From Amoebidium appalachense (lineage: Eukaryota; Ichthyosporea): 64,000 nucleotides of DNA. The notes under the pieces are model-generated. The model was not told where the DNA came from. It ran no database searches and was given only the letters and a program-made list of their open reading frames with translations. Position 1 is the first letter of the stretch. Each line of letters opens with the position of its first letter. Of the stretch, positions 33,870 through 46,317 are shown piece by piece. The stretch covers positions 1,922,001 to 1,986,000 of the forward strand of contig CAVNZM010000001.1 in NCBI GenBank assembly GCA_963693365.1, read 5' to 3'. The position numbers were made by a program, and so were the translations under genes.

Positions 33870-35130
33870 TCCCCACTCAAGGGTTGGAAGTTGGGTTCTC
33901 GTGAAGTTTGTTGATGTGACTGTTGATGTTAGTACTCTCACACATGTAGAAGCAGGTGCCGTGAAGTCACAGTCAAGTTTCCCCACTCGAGAAGACAATG
34001 GAGAAGACTTGAAGGTGCAAGCCGGGGAAGAAAACCAAAACGGAAGAAGCACACAACGACGGTTGCCTCTGAAGACTCGGAACATGACGGTAGCCAACGA
34101 CGATATATATATAGGTTTTATTTGTGGAAATTATTGACATAAATATTTTTCTGGGTAAACACGTAGGATGGGTGTCCGATATCAACAGGCTTCGTTTCAT
34201 GTTTTAGCAGTTCGCGTTCGGCTGCCCGCATACGGGCACCTATTAGCCGATCAAAACATCAGATTCCACAGATCACTAGACCGAGTTTGATTGGCTCAGG
34301 ATAAGATTTCACATAACACTAGATCGGTTTTGATTGGCTCAGTTCGGCAGCCTTAGGTATATAAGCACGACAGTTTTTTGCAGATCAGCAAGCAACAACA
34401 CATCTTCTGTGTTTAGCACCTACAGCTTTACAGCTATATTTTCTTTTTCACCCACCCACCTACACCCTACACTCAACCCCCATTGATCCCCACATACGTG
34501 CTGTTTTTTCACGGGGCGAAGACTTCCCCCGTTTTTTGGGCACAAGGACCTCACGGATCAATAAATTGATGACTGGGGGCCTGCCGTGGTTTACAACCAT
34601 TGCAGGTTCACTTTCGTCCAAGGGGATGTCCCCCTAGAGGCAACACACGTCCCGGAGTAGTTTTCATAGATAGAAGAAAACAACTAGTGTATGTGTGACG
34701 TGTTGGTGGCTAATGATTTATACTGGGGACCACCCAGATAAACACAAGGCATGAACATCTTGTGGACTGATTTATACACTGGTGGTCAACCAGTTAAAAC
34801 ACGGGGAATGAGCATCCCGAGGACTAGGTTTAGACTGGCAGTCAACCAGCACGCCATGGCTATAGATAATTATTTATACTGGGACGCCATCCCATTTCGA
34901 CAGATATATAAGTCGAATATAAGTGAAAACCAATATATATGATGGTATATAAATAAACGACGGATGGTGGAGAAGAAATCCCCACTGAAGATGCACACAC
35001 TGAAGATCGATGAAGACAGCAGTAGACTTTCGTTGGGAGGTGTCTCTACACGGTGATGTGTAGACCACTGGCCAGTGCCCCAACCTACTTGAAGACCACT
35101 GTAGATGAACCGGGGGGGGGGGGGGGGGGG
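33870..35130 (-). other. Inverted 3' UTR of a C/G-type element, ending in poly(G)
   Basis: Minus-strand 3' region matching 24930-25609 in layout: AGTGGGGA motifs next to the LTR, the segment CTTCAGAGGCAACCGTCG, a TA run, and CCAGTATAAA repeats. It is interrupted at 34115-34675 by an unrelated insert. It ends at a run of about 18-20 G (about 35112-35130) against the LTR of element H. Confidence 0.75.
34115..34675 (+). mobile_element. Unclassified 560-bp insert with Pol II-like promoter and hairpins
   Basis: Interrupts the C/G-type 3' UTR between a TA run and its continuation; possible 4-bp duplication ATAG, uncertain. It contains two near-identical segments 43 bp apart (from 34274 and 34317) with GATTGGCTCAG (inverted CCAAT box), then TATATAAG at 34358-34365. 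Downstream are compact inverted repeats, including ACGGGG/CCCCCGT (about 34513-34535), TGGTT/AACCA and AGGGGA/TCCCCCT. No open frame of note. Could be a solo LTR, a non-autonomous element or a captured promoter with a structured RNA. Confidence 0.5.
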
Positions 35131-36053
35131 TGTTAAATTATATAAGTACTTGGGATAAAAGCAGAGACACAGTGGTGCAGTGTGAAAACACCACAGACAC
35201 ACACAACAACAAAACACGGAACGATCGGAGCAGTGTACACAACAGACATCAATGTTTAGACACAACTGAACTGAATTTATTCTGATCTTCGAATAAATAC
35301 CTGAAATTCATCTAAGTCCAATCCATACATGATTTCCGACCAGTCGGAAATCAGATCTATCTCTAATAGAAACCAATCACTAAGAACCAATTACTTTCAG
35401 AGAGATCTGGTACGCGGAGACGTACATGATAGGACACAGACACTAGTTAAGATCAACTCGTGTCATCATCAAGGAAGTTCTAACCTATGACACACTGCAA
35501 AGACTCAGACATATCACATTTAACCTTGATGATTGGTTAAAGCCCGGCAACACATGAAAACTAAAGTAAATTAATGAAGTCTAATCACACATGTTATTCT
35601 AAGTGTAGCGTAAGTGTGTTACCGTCCAATGAACACGTATTAAGTAACACAAATCTACCTAACATATATTAGTAGAAGAAATACGATTATACACATGAAG
35701 ACAAGGAGAGAAGGAAAAGAAAATAAGGAAGGAGAAAGAGAAAGGAAAAGAGAGCACAGATCAACAAACAAGATAGTAATAGTATAACTATAACCAGAGA
35801 TATTTATGTACACACGAACATGTACACGTCTCTCCCTGAGTGGGTGGATCCATGTACACACATATAAATATTCTAATCGATATCACAATACACGATTAAA
35901 GCCGATACAACACGATTACAAGTATACAAGCATATCGGAGATCGATGCTACACTTTACATAATAGGAGTGTGGCATTTACACTAAGCATATGAACTGAAA
36001 CATAACACAAACTGAGAAGATCTTACCATATGTAAATGCTACGTATTACAACA
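35131..36053 (-). mobile_element. Family A LTR, 3' LTR of element H
   Basis: A 923-bp LTR on the minus strand, starting TGTTGTAATACG at 36053 and ending TAACA at 35131. Palindrome at 35330-35353. Preceded on its strand by the usual polypurine motifs. The flank beyond it is a poly(G) run, so no target duplication can be read. Confidence 0.9.
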
Positions 36054-36159
36054 TCCCCACTTAAGACTTTGAAGTTTGTGTTATCATATCCCCACTGAAC
36101 TAGTGAAATCTCCCCACTTGAGAACAGAAACGAAAAAAAAAATTAAAGTGTGTACTTTT

Positions 36160-36209
<50 letters not shown>

Positions 36210-36498
36210 AAGGGGGGGGGGGGGGAGGAGGGGGGGGGGGGAGGGGGGGGGAGGGGGGGGGGGGGGGGGGGGAGGAAAGGAACCGGATCAAAAACAACGA
36301 ATATATATAAGGTGTATAGTCGGGGTTTGATTAACTGGGTTTGAAACCAGTGAAAGATAGAGTAGAGTCGCGGTACAGGTCAAACCTTATATAAAAAACC
36401 CTAAGTGGGCATACCCACAAAGGCAATATACATATGAAATAATGATTATGGTAAAGTAAGTAGTAAACATTATGAAATCACTCTTGAAGTAGGACGGG
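36054..36498 (-). other. Element H 3' UTR with poly(C) tract
   Basis: Same arrangement as in A1 and B: on the minus strand a poly(C) tract of over 100 bp with rare T (G-rich on plus, about 36161-36272), then three AGTGGGGA motifs, then the LTR. Confidence 0.8.
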
Positions 36499-39134
36499 TC
36501 AATCGACAATATCCGGCACACAAAGTCGGGCACGATGGGTGACATGACTCGGGCCGGGGAGGGGTTTGGTGAGGATGTCGGCCAAGTTGTGGGCTGACTC
36601 GACGTAGTGGACAACCACATCCCCACTGGCAATGTAGTCTTTGGTGTTGTAATACCGGACGGCAATGTGTTTGGTACGGTGCTTGATGCCGGTGGAGTTG
36701 ACGATGGCAATGGTCGACTGGTTGTCACAGTACACCGGAGTCGGAGCAAGCATGGGGCAGCCGAGTTCCTTGAAGAGGTCACGGACCCAAGCAACTTCCT
36801 GTGTGCCAGCATTGAGAGCAATCAGCTCAGCTTCGGTGGTGCTGGTGGCCGTGATGGGCTGGAGCTTGGAGTACCAGATGATGGGCATACCAGCAAACTC
36901 GATGATGTAGCCGGTGGTAGACTTCTTGCTGTCGGCACAACCAGCAAAGTCAGCATCCGTGTAGCATTCGAGTATGGGGGGCTGGGTGGCCGAGTACTTG
37001 TAGTCAATGCCAAGGTCAATGGTGCCGAGCAGGTACCGGGCCACACGACGGAGAAGGTCCCAGTGAGTCTTGCCGGGGTTGGTGCTGAACCGACCAAGGA
37101 AGCCGATGGCATAGGCAATGTCGGGACGTGTGCACCGTGCCACCCAGAGGAGACGGCCGAGTAACTCACGGTAGGGCACGGTGAACGGTTGGGTGGGGCA
37201 GTCAGCCAGGGAGACGGTGGTGCCTGCAGGGATGGGGGTAGACTTGGACTTGGCATCGGTGAGGTTGAAGTCGTGGATGATATCCATGATGTAAGACCTC
37301 TGGTGCATGTGGAGGTGATGGGGATCAGAGTGATTAAAATCAACACCGAGCATACGGTCAAATGGACTCATACGACAGCTGGCCATCTTGCTGATGTGGG
37401 CAGCCAGGTCACTGGCAGCAGTAGAACCCCGGGTGTTGGTGATGGTGGAGTCGTCGACGTAGTTACCAGCCCGAACCACATCGTTGTTGGGGAAGAACCG
37501 GAGGTAGATGCACGGGTCAGTCTTAGTACGGGTCAGGCCATGGGCAAGAAGAATGCCGTCGAGGAAGTCGTACCAAGCCTTGGAGGCTTGCTTGGGGCCA
37601 TACAGGGCTTTCTTGAGTCTCCAGACCTTGCCAAGTGTGGCCATGGTGATGAATCCCGGGGGTTGCTTCATGTAGATGGTCTCGGTGAGTGGGCTGTTGA
37701 GAAAGGCCGTAGACACGTCGAGTTGATGGATGTCATGACCTTCAACAACGGCCAGAGCTAGGATAGCACGGAGAGCAGCTGGACGGATGACAGGGCTCTC
37801 AATCAACTCATAGTCAACACCGTATTGCTGACTGAAGCCTTGAGCAACACCACGGGCCTTGATCTTGGTGTCACCAGCCGAGTTGAGAGTTTTCTCGGAG
37901 ACAATCCACTTGAAGCCGACGATGTTAGCACCAGGGGGAGGGTCAACAAGTTCAAAGATGTCTTTGTCGACGAAGGCTTGATACTCAGCAGTGAGGGCTG
38001 ACTTGACCTGGTCACCATTGGGTCCGGAACACAGTTGACGGACAAGTTTGGGTAGTTGGTCGATGTTGATGGGGGGACCGGGGGGAACTGGCAGGGTGGT
38101 GGTGGCTTGAAGTCCAACCTTGCCCTGTAGACGGGCAGAACGACGGGGTGCAGGAACCGGGGGAGGTGGAGACGGGGGGGGGGGAACTTGGAAGTTCGGA
38201 ATTGCAGGGAGGGCGACCTCCGGGCTTGACGGGGCCGAGTGGAAGTTGTCGGGGAAGCCGGGTCGGATGGGGGTGACGTTGCCAGGGGCAGGATGAGGGT
38301 CGGCAGGCTGGACGGGCACGGGGGCAGGGGCGCCGGTGGGGGGGGGTGTCGGGGGAACGACGATGGCAGGGGGGGGGGGCCAGAGTACACCAGACAAACA
38401 TCATCTTCAGTGTCAACTGTGGGGGTTGGGGTGGTCGAGGTGGCAGTGGTGTCGGGGGTCGGAAGTGTTGATGGGATGTCGGGTGGGAGATAAGCTGATT
38501 CGTCGAAAATCACATCACGGAAGAGACCGACACGATGGGTGGTGGGGTTGAAGATCCGGTGGCAGTGTGATTGAAGATCATAGCCGATATACATGCCGAG
38601 TTTGACGGTGGGGGCCAGCTTGTTCCGTTTAGAGGCTGGCACATGAGTGTAGGCAGGGCAACCGAACACTTTGAGCTCGGAGATGTCGGGCTTGACACCG
38701 TAGAAAACCTCGAATGGTGTACGACCATTGGCAGTCGTGGACGGGGTGACGTTGATGATGTAGGCGGCATGTTGGAGGGCCTCAGCCCACAGTTTGGGGG
38801 ACAGAGACTGATCTTGGACTTGATGGAGGAGGCAACGAACAATCTCTTGGAGGAACCGCATACGACGTTCAACATAGCCGTTCAGTTGAGGGCAGTCCAC
38901 CGGAGCATAGCTGGCCTTGATGCCCTGGGAGAGGCAAAAAGCACGGGTAGCCTTGGAGGTGAACTCGGAGCCGGAGTCGAAGTGGTAGACACCAACTTTG
39001 GAGGGGGCATGGGTAGCAACGAGGTTGGTGTGAGCTGTGAGAATGTCCAGGGTGGTTGTACGGTCGGCCATCGGGTAGATTTTGACGAGTCCAGAGGCAC
39101 GGCAGACAGTGACGAGAGCAACCTTGGAACCTCC
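36499..39134 (-). pseudogene. pol: Element H pol, 5'-truncated and frameshifted
   Basis: Family A polyprotein from mid-integrase (after the first catalytic Asp) through the second Asp and Glu (FDSGSEF, NGYVERR), Pro-rich linker, RT with YVDD and RNase H to the stop at 36499. A frameshift lies in a G run near 38370 (plus strand), in the linker, as in B and C. The element is cut off at 39134; Gag, protease, the integrase zinc domain and the 5' LTR are missing. Confidence 0.9.
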
Positions 39135-39871
39135 GCATCAGCAAACATCTCCCGGCATCTTTTTCCCGTCTCAAACCAGTCTGGGACATCCTAAACCCGT
39201 AACCCATCCTGAACCATACCCTTTGTAACCGTTATTAGTTAGAGATGACTCCAAGCTATCCCTAACCCGTCCGGCTTTAGCAGGCGATATTAAAGACATC
39301 TCTGTAAGTACGTCCTTAGCATATCTGTAACCCGGCGAAACCCTATCCCGTGTTCCATCTGTTTCCTCCCCCAAGCATATCTTAGAGCCGTCTTTGTTAT
39401 GTCTTAAACAAATCTATAAAAAGACAATATTTATGAACTTTTACTAAAAAGATATCCCCAGCATATCTGTAAGCTATCGATCAGCCGTCTACAAGAGCGC
39501 TTTGCGATCACCAATATCCATCTTTAATACTACTTTATGTAGTTCAGACGAACATGGCATACTTAACACCTCTTGAAGAATTTGCAGAGATGTATTACAG
39601 ATATGTTGTGGTTAACCTAAATGTATCCTTACGATGTAGTTATGTAATATGTTATTTCAGTCTAACACGAGTTGTCGACTTTAGGACGCACTAAAAGCAA
39701 CTCACCGATAGGCTAGGGATATTTTTATTGGTACATAGTGACACAAACAAAATATGCGTGAGACGTATTTACGTCATAATATAGATTCATCATCAATTGA
39801 GGAAAAGACACAATTAATATACACTTTAGACGGCTTTAGGACGGCCTAACATTATATATGGTCGCTCCCAT
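39135..39871. other. Unassigned sequence with imperfect terminal inverted repeats (possible MITE)
   Basis: AT-rich, non-coding. Near 39175 it reads ACATCCTAAACCCG and near 39840 CGGCTTTAGGACGG, which are imperfect inverted counterparts (GG-TTTAGGA-G-CC core). Inside are loose repeats of the type AGCATATCTGTAA. A non-autonomous DNA transposon is possible; no transposase is present. Confidence 0.3.
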
Positions 39872-40014
39872 TGTTGGAATACGTCACCATGTATGACAGC
39901 AAGAGCCTTGAAGTATGTATGCGTCTAAGCTTGTTTGTATTCGTGTCTGCTTTCCTTCTTTCTCTTTCTCTCTCTCTCTCTCTCCCTTTCTCTCTCTCTC
40001 TCTCTCTCTCTCCC

Positions 40015-40090
<76 letters not shown>

Positions 40091-40370
40091 TGTTTCTGTG
40101 GGATCTGTAGATCTGTGCACACCTGGCTCTCTTGCCTGATAAGAACTTATTGTATTTTATTTCTGTTTGCTCTCCTCTGTTTATCTGAGAGGTAGTGTGA
40201 TTGGCTAGCCTCACTCGTTGTCTTTCCTTTATTTCAAAATGGCTTAGTTTTGTTCTCAAAAGGATGGCTCGCCAATAGTCGCGAGCGAGTACATCTGTAG
40301 ATTGTGTTGTGCATTCCTGTCTATTAATATATGTGTGTTGTGATTGGACAATAGATATATATGGAATTCT
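39872..40370 (+). mobile_element. Family C LTR fragment, inverted relative to C2
   Basis: Plus-strand LTR start TGTTGGAATACG with a long (CT)n tract (about 39959-40087, interrupted), stopping at GGAATTC. It is then joined to minus-strand C2 integrase sequence. This part is roughly the first 500 bp of the LTR. Confidence 0.88.
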
Positions 40371-42734
40371 TGACCGTGTTGGCACGTAGATTCATGATCT
40401 TGTGGGCTTTGTTGGTGATATCCCAGCCCACGCAGGTGCCGAGTTTGACGGTAGAGGCCAACTTGTCTCGTTTGGATGCAGGGACGTGTACATAGGCTGG
40501 GCAGCCGAACACGTGCAGGTGGGAGATGTCAGGCTTGACACCGTAGAAAATTTCAAACGGTGTACGGCCATTGGCAGCTCTGGCCGGGGTCACGTTGATG
40601 ATGTAGGCAGCATGCTTGAGAGCAGCTCCCCACAGCTTGGGGGAAAGGGAGTCGGCCTTGTCCTGGTGAAGGAAGCACCGAACGATCTCCTGCAGATCCC
40701 TCATCTTACGTTCAACGAAGCCGTTGAGTTGGGGGCAGTCAACCGGGGCAAATTCCTGAATGATGCCCTTGGACTGGCAGTACTGCTCCATAGCATGGGA
40801 GGTGAACTCGGACCCAGAGTCTGAACGGAAGTGGGTCACCACCTTGTCGGGTTGCTTGTCAGTAGTCTCAACCAGGGCCTTGACGTATTCGAGAGTTTCC
40901 GAAATTCGGATCAATCACGGAGGAGGTACACGATGGTGTAGCCGGAGGCATCACAGGTACACACGAGGGCCACCTTGTAGCCACCATAGGAGGCACAGGG
41001 AGGCTCGAAGAAATCCATGTGCCACTTGGCAGCGGGGAAGGGGCACTGGGTTCTGGTGCCGGAGAATGGGGCCTTGGTGGTCTTGCCGGAGACACAACCG
41101 AAGCAGTCAGTGGTGTCAGCCACTGAGAGGGATGAGGGGAGGCCTGTCACGAGGTCACCTCTCACCATCTTGGTGAGGGTGGACAGGGCACGATGGCCGA
41201 GGCGGTGGTGCCAGAGCTGAGGATCATTGTTGACCTTGACGTTGGCTACCAGAGCAGTGACGGTCCGAGGGATGGAGGGACACGGTATTTCATAGTCGGT
41301 GATGAAGTACAGTCCATCTGTGCCTGTGAGGGAACACACGATGTTGCCACCACGAGTGTAGAGGTAGGATGGGAATTCATCCTCATCATCGAGGTGGGCA
41401 AGGAGACCCGACTTGGAGGCCATTGAGGGTGAAATCAGGAAGGCTGGGGAGTCGGGTACGTAGAGGGTGTTGAGGCTCAGTACTGATGTTACTCCGTTGT
41501 AGGTGACGGCCAGGTTGATGACACCACGGTGATGTGCAGTGACGATGCCGAGGCGGTGGACATCAGTCGGGGGGCATGGCTCAAGAGTAGAGAAGTACTC
41601 CTTTACTGGGCACACGTGGACGTTTGAAGCCGAGTCCCAGCAGGGGTCCATGGGTAGGGAGGCCGTGGTGGACACGAGGGCAAAATGCACCTCTTTTCCA
41701 GACTTGGTGCTGGCACGGTGACGACGGGCAATTGAGCAGCCAGGTTTGTCACACTGTGTGACATGATGGTCTTCGTGACAGTAGGCACAGTCGAGGGAGC
41801 CAGTAGTCTTGGCTCGGGGTGGCTGGGAATGACGGTTACCCCCTTTACGTTGGGGGTAGGGTGACCGGGAACGATAGCCGGGGGAACAGGACCGGGAGTA
41901 ATCACGGTCAATTGAGGGGGATCGATCGGTGGGACGACCACGGGGGTGACGGGAGACGGAGCTGTCACGTCGGGGGATCCGGTGTCTGAGGTCGTCCTTG
42001 GTGAGGACACGGCTTTGCAGGGCACGTGCTGTTCGGACGGTGGAGGAGGACCCGGACCCAGAGTCGATGAGACCTTCACGGATCTCTGCAGCTCGGATGT
42101 CACTGATTAGACGGTTGTAGGTCTCGTAGTTGATGGTACGACGGAAGTAGTCGGCAATCATGGCCTGGATGTCGGTACAAACTAACTTACGGTTCTTCTT
42201 GAGGTGTATGAAGCAGTTATCAACCATGGTCTTGTGAGGAATGGGCTCTTCGAGGATGTGCAGGGTAGTGCACAGACGGCGTGCCATGGTGAGGTAGGCC
42301 GTGACGGTCTTGAAGTCCTTGAGTTCAAGCTCATGGTAGTCGAGGAGGATTTGACGGGCACGATCTTCACGTTCAGCCGCATAGGTCATACGGAGGTTGT
42401 GGAAAGCTTGGGCAGGTGACACATCATCGTGGATTTGGCCAGAGTTATACAGCTCATCATTGGAGACGAGTTGAGTAAACATCTGTTCAAGGAAGTTGGA
42501 AGCCTCGGTGTAGGCTTCCTCAGTGTCATAGCCGTGCCACTCGTTCTCGTCGGAAGGGTCGACCCACTCGGGGGCCTTGATGACGGGCACTAACTTGGCC
42601 GCGGTGGTAGTACGTAGGTACCGGAAGATGACGTGTTCCCACTCATAATAGGTGAGACGTTTGCCGGACTTCTTGTCCGTGGTGTCATCCCCTTTCCAGG
42701 GGGTGAGGTTGAGATACGCAGGTTTCTTCGACAT
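40371..42734 (-). pseudogene. gag-pol: Element C2 gag-protease-integrase, 3'-truncated
   Basis: Starts MSKKPAYLNLTPWKG at 42734 and gives the complete Gag missing from element C: Gag core, Arg-rich stretch, CCHC knuckle (CAYCHEDHHVTQC), protease and integrase with zinc domain and D,D-35-E core. A C-to-T change gives an in-frame TGA near 40911. Beside it is a 7-bp insertion (extra TTTCGGA) near 40900-40910. It ends in late integrase at 40371, where an inverted LTR fragment begins; RT and RNase H are absent. Confidence 0.9.
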
Positions 42735-42852
42735 GGTGATCAATCAGTCAGATGATGCGCGAGAGAGGAATCAGATTGGTATTCAAATTTGAATATTTTC
42801 GATTGCAGCGAGAGTATGTGTTGCGAGAGCGTGCGAAAATGGGCCTTCAACC
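42735..42852 (-). promoter_or_regulatory. C2 leader and primer-binding site
   Basis: Mirrors 11812-11929 of element C, including the 16-bp palindrome at 42780-42795. Next to the LTR it reads GGTTGAAGGCCC on the minus strand, the diverged anticodon-type primer site. Confidence 0.5.
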
Positions 42853-44662
42853 TGTTGTTTTGTACGGGTCTAAGGGAGCAGAGTGCACAGAGTGTTAATA
42901 TCTATAAGTATTTGGGATGTAAGCAGAGACACAGTGGTGCAGTGTGAAAACACCACAGACACACACAACAACAAAACACGGAACGATCGGAGCAGTGTAC
43001 ACAACAGACATCAATGTTTAGACACGACTGAACTGAATTTATTCTGATCTTCGAATAAATACCTGAAATTCCTCTAAGTCCAATCCATACATGATTTCCG
43101 ACCAGTCGGAAATCAGATCCATCTCTAATAGAAACCAATCACTAAGAACCAATTGCTTTCAGAGAGATCCGGTACGCGGAGGCGTACACGATAGGACACA
43201 GACACTAGTTAGGATCAACTCGTGTCATCATCAAGGAAGTTCTAACCTATGACATACTGCAAAGACTCAGACATATCACACTTAACCTTGATGATTGGTT
43301 AAAGCCCGGCAACACATGAAAACTAAAGTGAATTAATGAAGTCTAAACACACATGCTATTCTAAGTGTAGCCTAAGTGTGTTACCGTCCAATGAACACGT
43401 ATTAAGTAACACAAATCTACCTAACATATATTAGTAGAAAAGAAATACGATTATACACATGAAGACAAGGAGAGAAAGAAAAGAAAATAAGGAAGGAGAA
43501 AGAGGAAGGAAAAGAGAGCACAGATCAACAAACAAGATAGTAATAGCATAACTATAACCAGAGATATTTATGTACACACGAACATGTACACGTCTCTCCC
43601 TGAGTGGGTGGATCCGTGTACACACATATAAATATTCTAATCGATATTACAATACACGATTAAAGCCGATACAACACGATTACAAGTATACAAGCATATC
43701 GGAGATCGATGCTACACTTTACATAATAGGAGTGTGGCATTTACACTAAGCATATGAACTGAAACATAACACAAACTGAGAAGATCTTACCATATGTAAA
43801 TACTACGTATTACAACACAGAGGTGTCATGTTAGTAAAACACGACTAACACATTAATGAGAGGGCAATCGGAGTTGTTCACGAGACATTGAAAGATTTCA
43901 AACAACAACTGATTCTTTATTGTGCTCTCGGTTCCTTTTGTACTTGCGACTTATCACCTTATCACAACTAAAGAGGGAGAACCAATCGGTTCTATCAGAA
44001 GATAGAAAAACACATTCCGACAGAGCATACGCATTCCAACTTCCGATTAAACTAAAGTTTAGAAACTCTTACTTAAATAAATTAAGTAATTATACATCTA
44101 GTCACTATTACCTCACATATATATTTATGTTCGTCTCTATAAAGAAACTTATTTAAATACATATATTTCCTAATAGTCGACACTCTCAAAGTGAAGACAC
44201 TTTGCAATAAACCGAATTCCATATATATCTATTGTCCAATCACAACACACATATATTAATAGACAGGAATGCACAGCACGATCTACAGATGTACTCGCTC
44301 GCGACTATTGGCGAGCCATCCTTTTGAGAACAAAACTAAGCCATTTTGAAATAAAGGAAAGACAACGAGTGTAGCTAGCCAATCACGCTACCTCTCAGAT
44401 AAACAGAGGAGAGCAAGCAGAAATAAAATACAATAAGTTCTTATCAGGCAAGAGAGCCAGGTGTGCACAGATCTACAGATATCTGTGCTCACAGAAACAA
44501 GGGGGAGAGAGATACGGGGGGGGGGGGGGGGGGGGGGGAGGGAGAGAGAAAAGAGAAAAGGGAAAGAGCACAAAGAAGGAAAGCAGACACGAATACAAAC
44601 AAAGCTAAGACACATACATACTTCAAGGCTCTTGCTGTCATACATGGTGACGTATTCCAACA
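42853..44662 (-). mobile_element. Family C LTR of C2, carrying a solo family A LTR
   Basis: Minus-strand LTR from TGTTGGAATACG (44662) to AACA (42853), about 880 bp without the insert. Instead of a (CT)n tract it has a short G/A-rich stretch with about 22 G (44518-44539). No five-base duplication matches between its outer flank (ATTAG) and the other end of C2 (CCCAT). Confidence 0.88.
42893..43817 (-). mobile_element. Solo family A LTR
   Basis: A 925-bp LTR with target duplication CAGAG at 42888-42892 and 43818-43822, inside the C2 LTR. Palindrome at 43092-43115. It is very close in sequence to the element B LTRs, so young. Confidence 0.95.
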
Positions 44663-45505
44663 ATTAGAGAGTGAAAACCAGGGTGTGTATACACTAATAC
44701 TATGCCCTAGTTAACATATGCAGGCTAGGAGAAGCACGTAAGTATAGAGACAAGAAGCGAGTGCTACAGCTAGTCTGACACCGCACGACTAGTGTAACGT
44801 TTACTCGGACACACAGCCCCGCCCAAGTGACCCAAGTCTGGAATGTACCAGCCTTTTATAGTCCCTTGGTTTCCGCCGGTCCGGAGAGCACTGCTCGCAT
44901 ACATTTGTAAGGCGACAGCCAATAGGCATGTGGCCCTACTTAAAATAAAGTACATGACATATTCATGAGTACATGAGCTTCTCCTGGGTGATCATAATCT
45001 AGCTTCAAGTTATACTACAGTGGGCATGTGTAAGTCTAGTGCCCAATAAACAACAAACTAATAAACAAATGTAAAACTCAACTTCTAAGTCTTGCCGTTA
45101 ATCATGGGAAGATGACAGGGGGCGGGGGGGGAGTGATGCAAATACACGTAGACACACCGGGGGAGGGGGGAGGGGAGGGGGGGGGGGGGGGGGAGACCGA
45201 GGAGGAGTGTGAACGTAGTCGTAGGAATTTAATTTATTATCATAGGTGTCTCCGTAGGTATCAAGCTTATGGTGTAGATTAATTTATTATTTTCTTCGTA
45301 ATTTATTTAATTTAATTTTTTTTGGGAGACTGATTAGTCTATGTCTTTTTACTAAGGGGGTGTTACTAAGATTTTCTGCGATTGGTTTACTTGGCAGGAG
45401 GGGGGGATCGCGGGTGTGGTGAGGGGGGCTCGAGCCAGGCCGCTTTCTGGGACAATACACACCGGCTATCTTATGGGGGGGGTCCGAATTCGGTCACACG
45501 GCCAG
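44663..45505. other. Unassigned sequence with a family G LTR fragment and G tracts
   Basis: Bases 44663-45046 are non-coding with a minus-strand TATA-like CTATAAAAGG (about 44850-44862), perhaps an unknown LTR. Bases 45047-45117 match the start of the family G LTR on the minus strand. From 45118 there are G runs (to about 45193) followed by AT-rich sequence. No gene recognised. Confidence 0.5.
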
Positions 45506-45512
45506 GTGATAT

Positions 45513-45947
45513 TATGTCTCGTTTTATATATACTGACCGCCTCAACCATATTGCCAAATATGGCACTCGCAAATGTATAACACCTAAATACATATTACCT
45601 TCCTGTAGAACTGGTCTTTCTCTAGCTGATGGTATTATTGATCAATTACCACGCTTTCACTGTACACGTGCTATACAGTGGAGATCTAATAAGTATAAGG
45701 TGGCATCATTTGCATGCCCAAACAACACACACACACCCCAGTTTAACCGGTCATGTATCGCCAAATGTAGTTTGATAGACCACATAATACCACAACACGC
45801 ACACGTCACATTCACAACAGACACCCAGAAAGATAGCCTACCTGTAAATTACAACATCCTTGATTTTATACTAAACACGCGTAACTACGACCTGTTTATT
45901 AGATGTATTGATTGGCTTGAGAAACACATCACTACAAAATTATAGCG

Positions 45948-46026
<79 letters not shown>

Positions 46027-46317
46027 CCAGCTGATACCGAGTGTCCCAGGGGAGCCCCTTAAAAAAAAAAATAATAATAAAAAAAATAAAAATAAAAAAA
46101 AATAAAAAAAAAAAAACGGGGAACCCCAACTAATTGATTTCTCCTTGTAGTCTTTATGGTGTCTCGTAGAGAAAGTAAACCCTGATATATAGTCATCACC
46201 CGACATTGTCTATGTACGTGTTCATGATATACCACTGAGGGGATATTCCGAGCAAAACCCCCCCCCATACCTGAGACTGGTTTCTCTTTGCCTCGAGTAA
46301 ACAGCGTAAACCCCCAC
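45513..46317 (+). mobile_element. LINE copy L3, strongly 5'-truncated
   Basis: Plus-strand 3' end of the LINE: the last 140 or so codons (from SRFIYTDRLNHIAKYGT to a stop near 45945), (CA)n (45953-46024), an A-rich tract interrupted by T (46060-46116) and the conserved tail to the C run at 46311-46315. Possible target duplication GTGATAT at 45506-45512 and 46318-46324. Confidence 0.88.
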
